A DNA stretch of 64,000 bases from Stieleria varia. Its GTDB lineage: Bacteria > Planctomycetota > Planctomycetia > Pirellulales > Pirellulaceae. How positions within the stretch are numbered: the stretch's first letter is position 1; the number at the start of each line of letters is the position of its first letter. The position numbers and the translations under genes are program-made. The notes below the pieces were generated by a model. The model ran no database searches. It was given only the letters and a program-made list of their open reading frames with translations, and was not told the DNA's origin. Shown here piece by piece: positions 41,929 to 49,925 of this stretch. The DNA lies in contig NZ_CP151726.1 in NCBI RefSeq assembly GCF_038443385.1, positions 6,696,001 through 6,760,000 on the forward strand, written 5' to 3'.

Positions 41929-44900
41929 ATGCCGCTAATTGCGACTCGTCTGCTGGTTCTCGCCTCGATCTGCCTGACCACCTGGGTTTCAACCTGCGTT
42001 CAGGCTCGTGAAATTTCTTTCAACCGAGACATCCGACCGATCCTTTCGGAGAATTGTTTTGTTTGTCATGGGCCAGACAAAGAACAAGTGGCAGCGGGCT
42101 TGCGATTGGATATGAGAGACTCAGCGGTGACGGAAGCCGATTCGGGAGAGATCCCGATCGTGCCGGGCGACGCTGCCGAAAGTGAAGTGATGTTGCGACT
42201 GACAAGCGATGATGCTGACGTCCGTATGCCGCCGGCCGAATCGGGCAAGCAGTTGACGGCCGAGCAAGTGGAGTTGGTGAGGCAGTGGATCGATGAAGGC
42301 GCACCCTACGATCAGCACTGGGCATTCGTTGCTCCCGTCCGTCCTGACGTACCGGACACCAGAAACGAGCAAGCTCTCAATCCGATCGATCATTTCATCT
42401 TCGATCGACTCGCTCGTGAACATCTTGCCCCGTCCAAGCCCGCCGAACGGACGACGTTGTTACGCCGCGTGACATTGGACTTGACGGGCTTGCCACCCAC
42501 GCCGTCGGAGATTTCATCTTTCCTGGCCGATCAGTCGCCCGATGCCTATGAGAAAGTCGTCGACCGCCTGCTGGCTTCGCCACACTACGGCGAACGGATG
42601 ACGCTGCCGTGGCTCGATCATGCACGGTACGCCGATAGCAATGGCTACCAAAGTGATGGCAGTCGCGACATGTGGGCGTGGCGCGACTGGGTGATCGATG
42701 CCTTCAATCGAAACCTGCCGTTTGATCAGTTCACCATCGAGCAGCTAGCTGGCGACATGCTGCCCAACGCGACCAAAAAACAAATCATTGCGACGGGATT
42801 CAATCGCAACAATCGTTTGAACGGCGAAGGAGGGCGGATTGTCGACGAGTGGTTTGTGGAGACGGTGATCGACCGCGTCGAAACGACTGGACTGACGTGG
42901 TTGGGCTTGACCTTCAATTGCTGTCGATGCCACGACCACAAGTACGACCCGATCTCGCAACGCGAGTTCTATCAGATGTTCGCATATTTCAACTCCGTGG
43001 ATGAATCGGGAGTGCTGGCTCCCAACGGAAAGAATGGAGACAACACGCCACCGGTTTTGGAGCTACCGACCGAAGAACAGACGCAGGAATTGATTCGGTT
43101 GGACCAAGTGATCCAATCCGCCCAGCAACGTGTGAAAGACGAACGACGCAACTTGCCAGCCGCAATCGCTGCATGGGAATCCGAGTTGCGAGATTCCACC
43201 GAGGATGCACGTCAAGTCTGGGAGATGACTTCCCCGAGCGTTGTGAAGTCACTTGGCGGCGCCTCGATGAAACGCCAGGAGGACGGTAGCTATCTCGCCG
43301 GGGGAACCAATCCAGCCAGTGACACTTATGAAATCGAGGTTCCACTGGACACAGGAAAGTTGTCGGCACTGATGATCGAAGTCTTGCCAGATCCGTCGCT
43401 ACCGACCAAGAGTTTGGGGCGTGCTTTCAATGGCAACTTTGTCTTGACGCGTGTGGATGCCACCGTAACTGCCCCGTCGCTCTCCGATCCGATGGAACTG
43501 ATTCTGGCGAAAGCCGCTGCGGATTTTGAGCAAGACGGTTGGCTGGCGGACACCGTTCAGCGAAGAACATCGACCAGCGAATCGGAAGACATCGGGAGCA
43601 AGCCGAAAAAGGGCTGGGCACCCGAGGGCAACAAGCCAGAGAATCGCGTGCCACGCCGCATCATGTTTGTTGCGGACCGTCAAGTTGAGATCCTAGACGA
43701 TGCGTTGCTGAAAGTTGTGCTGCGACACGAGTCTCCCTACGGGCAGCACAACATCGGCCGCTTTCGCCTGTTCACATCCAGTTTGCCGACCGAACAGATT
43801 GCGTTGGAGACCGACGCAATTCCATCAGAAATCGCAGCAGTACTGGCCGTGCCGAAGGACCAACGCGACAAGAAACAGACAAAGCAACTCGAAGCATACT
43901 TTGTCGAGCACGTTCCCAATGGTTTACGCGTTGCTGAGCAAGTACTAGAGACCGCAAAGAAAGAGCGAACTGCCGCCGATAAGTTAGTCGCCTCGACGAT
44001 GGTCATGAAAGAAGGGCCGCCGCGTGATGCCTTCATCTTAGAACGTGGAGAGTACGATAGGCCGAAAAAGAAGGTCGAGCGAAGCGTGCCTGCGGTGTTG
44101 CCGGATTTACCCAATGGCGTGGCGAACGATAGGCTCGGACTCGCAAAGTGGATTGTCGATCCGTCCAACCCGTTGACCGCCCGCGTGTGGGTGAACCGAC
44201 AGTGGGAGCAGTTCTTTGGCGTTGGCATCGTCAAAACGTCCGAGAACTTTGGCGCTCAAGCAGAGTATCCGGTCCATCCTGAGTTGCTGGACTGGCTGGC
44301 TGTCGAGTTCATGTCGCCGACGGTGATGCCTGACGTAGCGGGGGCGCCCGCGCAGCCATGGGACATGAAAGCTTTTCGCAAGATGCTGGTGATGAGTGCA
44401 ACGTATCGGCAATCGTCTCATGTCACACCCCAGTTGATGGCTCGAGATCCCGAAAACCGATTGCTTGCTCGTGGTCCTCGATTCCGATTGTCTGGAGAAT
44501 TGATCCGGGACTCGGCCCTGGCATCCAGCGGTTTGTTGGTGTCAAAGATTGGTGGTCCCAGTGCGCGACCCTATATGCCGGCCGGTGTCTGGGACGAAAC
44601 GAGCAAGTATGGGAATTTGCGGAACTACAAGCACGATCAGGGTGACGGCTTGTATCGTCGGACGATGTACACGATCTGGAAGCGTACCGCCGCACCTCCG
44701 TCGATGCTGATCTTTGACGCACCGAACCGCGAAGTCTGTACGATCAAACGATCGAGAACCAACACGCCGTTGCAGGCGCTTTCTTTGTTAAACGAAGTAA
44801 CGTTTGTGGAGGCGTCTCGGGGACTGGCGGCGCGGATGATCAGAGAGGCTGGCGAGTCAGCCGAGGAGCGGATCGCCCACGGTTTTCAACTGGCGATCGG

Positions 44901-45111
44901 CCGGCAACCGGTTGGGCAGGAAATGGACATCCTGCGAAGCGGATTGGAAAGCGATCTCAAGCGTTTCACCGAAGACACCGAAGCGGCAAAACAATTGATT
45001 GCGATCGGTGAATCGAGTATCGGCCGTGATATCGATCCCTCCGTCATGGCCGCGTACACGATGACCGCAAACGTCATTCTGAATCTGGACGAATTTGTGA
45101 CACGTGAATGA
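41929..45111 (+). CDS. planctomycete cytochrome c/DUF1549/DUF1553 protein (PSCyt1-PSCyt2-PSD1), pair 1
   Basis: The 1060-aa product starts with a signal peptide (MPLIATRLLVLASICLTTWV). PSCyt1 follows with the haem motif CFVCH (C43-H47), then PSCyt2/DUF1549 (PIDHFIFDRLAREHLAPSKP, SPHYGERMTLPWLDHARYAD) with a second CxxCH at residues 331-335 (CRCHDHKYDPIS), and PSD1/DUF1553 at the C-terminus (WIVDPSNPLTARVWVNRQWE, MSATYRQSS, RSRTNTPLQALSLLN). These are hallmark exported proteins of planctomycetes, nearly always followed by a DUF1501 gene as here; the reaction is unknown, and an oxidative or hydrolytic role in polymer breakdown has been proposed. ATG 41881 is an alternative start; neither has a clear ribosome site. 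Confidence 0.9.
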   Translation: MPLIATRLLVLASICLTTWVSTCVQAREISFNRDIRPILSENCFVCHGPDKEQVAAGLRLDMRDSAVTEADSGEIPIVPGDAAESEVMLRLTSDDADVRMPPAESGKQLTAEQVELVRQWIDEGAPYDQHWAFVAPVRPDVPDTRNEQALNPIDHFIFDRLAREHLAPSKPAERTTLLRRVTLDLTGLPPTPSEISSFLADQSPDAYEKVVDRLLASPHYGERMTLPWLDHARYADSNGYQSDGSRDMWAWRDWVIDAFNRNLPFDQFTIEQLAGDMLPNATKKQIIATGFNRNNRLNGEGGRIVDEWFVETVIDRVETTGLTWLGLTFNCCRCHDHKYDPISQREFYQMFAYFNSVDESGVLAPNGKNGDNTPPVLELPTEEQTQELIRLDQVIQSAQQRVKDERRNLPAAIAAWESELRDSTEDARQVWEMTSPSVVKSLGGASMKRQEDGSYLAGGTNPASDTYEIEVPLDTGKLSALMIEVLPDPSLPTKSLGRAFNGNFVLTRVDATVTAPSLSDPMELILAKAAADFEQDGWLADTVQRRTSTSESEDIGSKPKKGWAPEGNKPENRVPRRIMFVADRQVEILDDALLKVVLRHESPYGQHNIGRFRLFTSSLPTEQIALETDAIPSEIAAVLAVPKDQRDKKQTKQLEAYFVEHVPNGLRVAEQVLETAKKERTAADKLVASTMVMKEGPPRDAFILERGEYDRPKKKVERSVPAVLPDLPNGVANDRLGLAKWIVDPSNPLTARVWVNRQWEQFFGVGIVKTSENFGAQAEYPVHPELLDWLAVEFMSPTVMPDVAGAPAQPWDMKAFRKMLVMSATYRQSSHVTPQLMARDPENRLLARGPRFRLSGELIRDSALASSGLLVSKIGGPSARPYMPAGVWDETSKYGNLRNYKHDQGDGLYRRTMYTIWKRTAAPPSMLIFDAPNREVCTIKRSRTNTPLQALSLLNEVTFVEASRGLAARMIREAGESAEERIAHGFQLAIGRQPVGQEMDILRSGLESDLKRFTEDTEAAKQLIAIGESSIGRDIDPSVMAAYTMTANVILNLDEFVTRE

Positions 45112-45175
45112 GTTCCATCAATTGCCCAACTGCCAGAGCATCACCGAACCGATCGACACACAGAAATACCTCAAC

Positions 45176-46627
45176 ATGATCCATCTCCACCGCATCCAAG
45201 ACACTTTGAACCGTCGCATTTTTTTGCGTGGCGGCGCGGCCGCTGCTAGCGCCATCGCAATGTCTTCGCTCTTGCAGAACGACGGGTTCGCGGCGAGTGA
45301 CAGTTCACTTGGCCTGCCCGGATTTCCAAACTTTGCTCCGAAGGCGAAAAGGCTGATCTATCTGTTTCAGTCTGGGGCACCATCGCAGATGGACTTGTTC
45401 GACCCCAAGCCGGGCATGAAAGCTCATCACGGCGAGGATTTGCCAGAATCCATCCGCCAAGGGCAACGACTGACGACGATGACGTCGGGACAAAAGAAGT
45501 TCCCCGTTGCGCCATCGATCTTCCAATTTGCGCAGCACGGTGAAAGCGGGATGGCGTTCAGTGAGCTGATGCCAAACATGGCCAAGCATGCCGACAAATG
45601 GTGCATGATTCGCTCTATGCACACCGAGGCGATCAACCATGACCCGGCGATCACTTTTTGTCAGACGGGGAATCAATTGGCTGGTCGGCCAAGCATTGGT
45701 TCTTGGCTGAGCTACGGCCTGGGTAGCGAGAACCAAGACTTGCCTGCCTACATCGTGTTGACTTCGTTTGGCAGTGGCCGGCCTGATGACCAGCCGTTGT
45801 ACGATCGTTTGTGGGGCGCGGGCTTCCTGCCCTCCAAGCACCAAGGCGTGAAATTTCGCAACCAAGGCGATGCCGTGTTGTATCTGTCCGATCCGCCCGG
45901 CGTGTCACGAGAGACGCGACGCAGCACGTTGGATCGATTGGCGGCACTGAATCAGCAGCATCGACAAGTCGTCGGTGACCCAGAGATCGACACTCGAATC
46001 GCTCAGTACGAGATGGCATTTCGAATGCAATCCAGCGTCCCGGATTTGCTCAACACGAGTGACGAGCCCCAGCATGTTCTGGATAGTTACGGTTCCGATG
46101 TCACACGAGCCGGCAGCTATGCATCGAATTGCTTGTTGGCTCGCCGATTGATCGAACGTGACGTCCGCTGTGTGCAGTTGTTCCACATGGGCTGGGACCA
46201 TCATGGCGGATTGCCCAAGGCACTGCGAGGACAGTGCAACGACACCGACCAAGCCACCGCGGCGTTGCTCAGCGACTTGCAGGCACGTGGTTTACTCGAG
46301 GACACGTTGATCGTGTGGGGTGGCGAGTTCGGTCGGACGATCTACTCACAAGGCTCTTTGACGGAAACAAATTATGGTCGCGACCATCATCCACGCTGCT
46401 TCACCGTATTGATGGCGGGTGCCGGAGTCGCAGGCGGGGTGACGATCGGCGAAACCGATGACTATTGCTACAACATCGTTTCCGATCCCGTCCATGTACA
46501 CGACTTGAACGCCACGATCATGCACTTGATGGGCGTCAACCACGAGCGATTGACGTACAAGTACCAAGGTCGAGATTTTCGCCTGACCGACATCCACGGC
46601 AACGTCGTCAAAGCCGCGTTGGCCTAG
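45176..46627 (+). CDS. DUF1501 (sulfatase-like fold) exported protein, pair 1
   Basis: This 483-aa DUF1501 protein has a twin-arginine signal (NRRIFLRGGAAAASAIAM), then the family blocks KRLIYLFQSGAPSQMDLFDP, WCMIRSMHTEAINHDPA, PSIGSWLSYGLGSENQDLPA, VRCVQLFHMGWDHHGG, IVWGGEFGRTIYSQG and GRDHHPRCFTVLMAGAGV. The fold is that of alkaline-phosphatase/sulfatase-like proteins, and the H/D residues in WGGEFGRT and GRDHH would be metal ligands. ATG 45176 puts the Tat motif near the start; a GTG at 45104 overlaps the PSCyt gene and is possible. It is co-directional with the PSCyt gene (gap 64 bases). Confidence 0.9.
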   Translation: MIHLHRIQDTLNRRIFLRGGAAAASAIAMSSLLQNDGFAASDSSLGLPGFPNFAPKAKRLIYLFQSGAPSQMDLFDPKPGMKAHHGEDLPESIRQGQRLTTMTSGQKKFPVAPSIFQFAQHGESGMAFSELMPNMAKHADKWCMIRSMHTEAINHDPAITFCQTGNQLAGRPSIGSWLSYGLGSENQDLPAYIVLTSFGSGRPDDQPLYDRLWGAGFLPSKHQGVKFRNQGDAVLYLSDPPGVSRETRRSTLDRLAALNQQHRQVVGDPEIDTRIAQYEMAFRMQSSVPDLLNTSDEPQHVLDSYGSDVTRAGSYASNCLLARRLIERDVRCVQLFHMGWDHHGGLPKALRGQCNDTDQATAALLSDLQARGLLEDTLIVWGGEFGRTIYSQGSLTETNYGRDHHPRCFTVLMAGAGVAGGVTIGETDDYCYNIVSDPVHVHDLNATIMHLMGVNHERLTYKYQGRDFRLTDIHGNVVKAALA

Positions 46628-46748
46628 TAGCGAGCGATCAATTTCCGGTGTAGTGGACGAGATTACGAGTCCTGACGCACGGTCACCTCCCTCAGCTGCG
46701 GAGACTACTGATTCAGTGAGCCGCAAGACGCCGGACAGTCTGCGCATA

Positions 46749-46820
46749 TCAGCCGCCACGCGATAGCGTCCGGTTCTTGCACCTATACTCAGGAACCGGA
46801 CGCTATCGCGTTGCGGCTGA
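46749..46820. repeat. 28-bp near-perfect inverted repeat (palindromic element)
   Basis: Left arm 46749-46776 and right arm 46793-46820 are reverse complements with one mismatch in 28 bases, around a 16-base loop (46777-46792). The core is CGCGATAGCGTCCGGTTC. I recall close relatives of this core from intergenic regions of Rhodopirellula genomes, so it may be a dispersed palindromic (REP/MITE-like) element. The right arm ends on the first base of ATG 46820. A terminator role for the DUF1501 operon is possible but no T-run follows. Confidence 0.85.
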
Positions 46821-48526
46821 TGAATAGTCCAGCGCTAGCCGCGGGCAACAAACTACAACCCGAATTGAATGATGCATTAAACTCAGGCCTTGCAATCCGC
46901 CCTAATGCCCTTTCCAAAACAGACGAAGACGTGCCACGCAAACCCCTCAAACCATTTCCGACTTGGCTGCGGTTGAAACTGTGCGTTGTTGTTGTCACGA
47001 CGCTGTTTCTAACGACAATGATCGAAACGGGGGCTCACGCTGGGGAGCCTGCGGCCGCCGACGCGAACATCGTGCAGCGTGAGAATGCGAGGCAAGGCTC
47101 TACGGATTGGCAACTGACGCGTGTTCGACTTGACCGCAGCGATGGATGCCGCTCACCAGCGATCGAAGGCTACTGTTCGAAACAAAGTGTGGCGGCGGGT
47201 GAAACATTGCAGATCATGGTTTCAACCGATCCAGCAGAATCTTTCCAGATCGAAATCTTTCGGACCGGCTACTACGGTGGTCGGGGCGCCAGGCTGATGA
47301 CAACACTCGGTCCTTTCGCCGGCAAGGCTCAACCCGTGCCCAAACCGGATGAGCGCACCATGCACGAGTGTCAATGGGAACCCTCCACGGAGCTAACGAT
47401 CCCAGACGACTGGCCGAGCGGTGTCTATCTGGGGCGACTGACGACGCTGCCGCCGGCAGCGGAACGTCCCTATTGGCAAAGCTATGTGATCTTCATCGTG
47501 CGAGACGCCCGACCGGCGGACATCTTGTTTCAGTGCAGTGACAACACATGGCAGGCGTACAACGGTTGGCCGTACAAGTCATCGGTGTACACTCATCCCA
47601 AGGGAAACCAAGGTCCGTGGGCCGATGTCAGTTTTGATCGGCCGTATGGTCGCGAAGCTCAGTATACAAGCGTCGTCAATGATCCGCTTTCGGTGGGAAG
47701 CGGCGGTTACCTGACGTTCGAGTTTCCGATGGTGTATTGGTTGGAACAGCAAGGGTACGACGTGAGCTATTGCTCCAACAGCGATCTATTGACTCCTGAA
47801 CGCGGGCAACAGTGCAAGGCTTTCTTGAGCGTCGGACACGACGAGTACTGGGACATACGGCAGTACAACAGCGTGGTCGCCATGCGTGATGCCGGAGTCA
47901 ACCTGATGTTCTTTTCCGGCAACTCGGTTTGCTGGGTCACGCCATTGACATCCGCAGCCGACGGGCGCCCCAATCGCATCATGTTTCGTGGCGGTCCGTA
48001 CGGTGGGGATTACAAGTGGGCTCAGCAACGTGAACAACAGCACGGACCGTTTCCGCATCGTGGTCCCGACGAAGGCTATCTGATGGGGGCACGCAATTCG
48101 AGTCCTGTCAACGGCGGCGGCGATTGGATTTGCACGAAGCCTGACCACTGGGTTTTTGAAGGGACGGGAATGAAACAGGGCGACCGCATTCCCGGACTGA
48201 TTGGCTGGGAATACCACGGCGACCCGCCATCGGACCTGCCGGGACTGGAAATCGTGGGTCAAGGCACGGCGTGGCAGGGTGGAACGAACCCGTCACCCTG
48301 GACCGCCACCATCTATCCCGGCCCCAAAGACAACTTTGTGTTCAACGCGGCAACCATTTTTTGGTCACAAGGCCTGAGCATGCCACCCGGTCATACTTTG
48401 CCATGGTCCCACTGGAGTCGTCCGCACGGCCCAGATTCACGAGTCCAACAAATCACACGCAACCTGCTCAGTCGAGCCGGATGTCGGCAAGGGGAATCAA
48501 CACCTGTGGATCGGGCGGAGAACTAG
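46820..48526 (+). CDS. N,N-dimethylformamidase large (beta) subunit-like exported protein
   Basis: This 568-aa protein has the C-terminal DMFA2-type domain: YYGGRGARLM, the block WQAYNGWPYKSSVY, FEFPMVYWLEQQGYDVSYCS, FLSVGHDEYWD, VNLMFFSGNSVCWV and IGWEYHGDPPSDLPGLEIV. In N,N-dimethylformamidase the large subunit carries an iron site; here the substrate is unknown and the family is broad. A hydrophobic segment (LKLCVVVVTTLFLTTMI) ends at HAGEP, which suggests export. The true start may be GTG 46931, giving a normal signal peptide, since ATG 46820 begins inside a repeat arm and adds 37 residues without support. Confidence 0.75.
   Translation: MNSPALAAGNKLQPELNDALNSGLAIRPNALSKTDEDVPRKPLKPFPTWLRLKLCVVVVTTLFLTTMIETGAHAGEPAAADANIVQRENARQGSTDWQLTRVRLDRSDGCRSPAIEGYCSKQSVAAGETLQIMVSTDPAESFQIEIFRTGYYGGRGARLMTTLGPFAGKAQPVPKPDERTMHECQWEPSTELTIPDDWPSGVYLGRLTTLPPAAERPYWQSYVIFIVRDARPADILFQCSDNTWQAYNGWPYKSSVYTHPKGNQGPWADVSFDRPYGREAQYTSVVNDPLSVGSGGYLTFEFPMVYWLEQQGYDVSYCSNSDLLTPERGQQCKAFLSVGHDEYWDIRQYNSVVAMRDAGVNLMFFSGNSVCWVTPLTSAADGRPNRIMFRGGPYGGDYKWAQQREQQHGPFPHRGPDEGYLMGARNSSPVNGGGDWICTKPDHWVFEGTGMKQGDRIPGLIGWEYHGDPPSDLPGLEIVGQGTAWQGGTNPSPWTATIYPGPKDNFVFNAATIFWSQGLSMPPGHTLPWSHWSRPHGPDSRVQQITRNLLSRAGCRQGESTPVDRAEN
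46832..46847 (-). repeat. 16-base dispersed motif, second copy
   Basis: GCGCTAGCCGCGGGCA at 46832-46847 is the exact reverse complement of 31625-31640. It sits 12 bases after the palindrome at 46749-46820, inside the first codons if translation starts at ATG 46820. One exact 16-mer pair in 64 kb can occur by chance, so this is weak alone. Confidence 0.5.
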
Positions 48527-48650
48527 GACAACGTTGCGGATTGGTTTGGTGTACCGTATGAAGCACACTGGCGCCCACGACTTCAGGGCGAACGAAAGCA
48601 GTGCGGTTCCCCCAAAACCAAATGACGCGTTTCGTTTTCTTTGCTGAGAA

Positions 48651-49922
48651 ATGATTCTTACTATGGCTGTACCTGATCGATCTCGAGTTTCGTTTGTTGG
48701 CTCGTTGGCTGCGATGACTTTCGCGACAATGATTTGTGGGCAGGCGTTGCAGGCTCAGCCGAACGAAAACGGTCCGCTGATGGCGTATGTCGGTACGTTC
48801 AGCTCGCCACTTGGTGATGTCCTGCCGACGCAAGTCGACTTGCCGCCGGGAAATGGTCGTGGCATCCATCTGTTCGAAGTCGACCGGGAAACCGGTGCGA
48901 TGACACCCGCTGGTGTTCACGAAATGGGAACGAGTCCGAGTTGTTTGGTGTTGAATTCGGACGGGACTCGATTGTATTCCAGTAACGAAACGGACCGTGT
49001 CGGCGAAAACGGCAAGGAAGGATCCGTAAGTGCCTTTTCTGTCGACGCATCCAGCGGTCAACTGACACTGTTGAATACGGTTTCCTCTGGTGGCGATGGA
49101 CCGACCTACGTCAGCATCCATCCCGGCAAGAAATTCTTGTTCGTCGCCAACTATTTCGGTGGCTCCATCGCCGTGCTACCGATCTTGCCCGATGGTCGAC
49201 TTGGCACTGCAACCGACATCAAGAACGACGACGGCGAGATCGGTCCCACGCGAGCGACGCATGCTCCCCCAGGCAGTTTTGCCTTCAGCGGTCATGATCG
49301 GACGCATGCACATATGATTCAAAGCGATCCATCCGGGCGATTTGTTTTGCACGTGGACCTTGGTCTGGACAAATTGTTTGTTTGGAAATTTGACGAACGA
49401 ACCGGCAAGTTGACCGCGAATGATCCTCCCGCCTTTTCGCTGCCACCTGGCGATGGTCCGCGTCATTTTCATTTCCACCCCAACGGTCGCTGGCTGTATT
49501 CGATCCAAGAAGAAGGTTCGACCGTCGTGCTGTTCGACTATGACGAGGCGACCGGGCACTTGACGGAGCGTCAGACGATTTCGTCTTTGCCCTCCGGGTT
49601 CGCCGGGAGCAACTTCTGTTCGGAGATTTTGGTTTCCAAGGACGGAAAGTATGTCTACGCAGGGAATCGTTTGCATGACAGCATCGGGATCTTTTCTGTC
49701 GGCGAGGATGGCACGCTGACTCAAGTGGGTAACGAATGGACGCGAGGAAACTACCCCAGAAGTTTCAACTTCGATCCAACGAGCCAATTTCTGTACAGCT
49801 GCAACCAACGAGCCGACAACATCACGGTATTTCGGGTGAATCAATCAACAGGTCTGCTCGATTTCACCGGCCACTACACGCCCGTTGGAAATCCATCGAG
49901 TATCGTTTTTCTGAATCGGTAG
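48651..49922 (+). CDS. exported lactonase-family beta-propeller (YbhE/Pgl-like)
   Basis: The 423-aa product starts with a signal peptide (SLAAMTFATMICGQALQAQ). It then shows the lactonase PF10282 pattern: MAYVGTFSS, GRGIHLFEVDRETGAM, SPSCLVLNSDGTRLYSSNE, GPTYVSIHPGKKFLFVANYF, HAHMIQSDPSGRFVLHVDLG, GPRHFHFHPNGRWLYSIQEE and NYPRSFNFDPTSQFLYSCNQ. The cytosolic members hydrolyse 6-phosphogluconolactone. An exported copy is more likely a lactonase or binding propeller for another sugar acid; planctomycetes hold many such proteins. ATG 48663 is an alternative start. It is convergent with the sialidase-SGNH gene 3 bases downstream. Confidence 0.87.
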   Translation: MILTMAVPDRSRVSFVGSLAAMTFATMICGQALQAQPNENGPLMAYVGTFSSPLGDVLPTQVDLPPGNGRGIHLFEVDRETGAMTPAGVHEMGTSPSCLVLNSDGTRLYSSNETDRVGENGKEGSVSAFSVDASSGQLTLLNTVSSGGDGPTYVSIHPGKKFLFVANYFGGSIAVLPILPDGRLGTATDIKNDDGEIGPTRATHAPPGSFAFSGHDRTHAHMIQSDPSGRFVLHVDLGLDKLFVWKFDERTGKLTANDPPAFSLPPGDGPRHFHFHPNGRWLYSIQEEGSTVVLFDYDEATGHLTERQTISSLPSGFAGSNFCSEILVSKDGKYVYAGNRLHDSIGIFSVGEDGTLTQVGNEWTRGNYPRSFNFDPTSQFLYSCNQRADNITVFRVNQSTGLLDFTGHYTPVGNPSSIVFLNR

Positions 49923-49925
49923 TCT

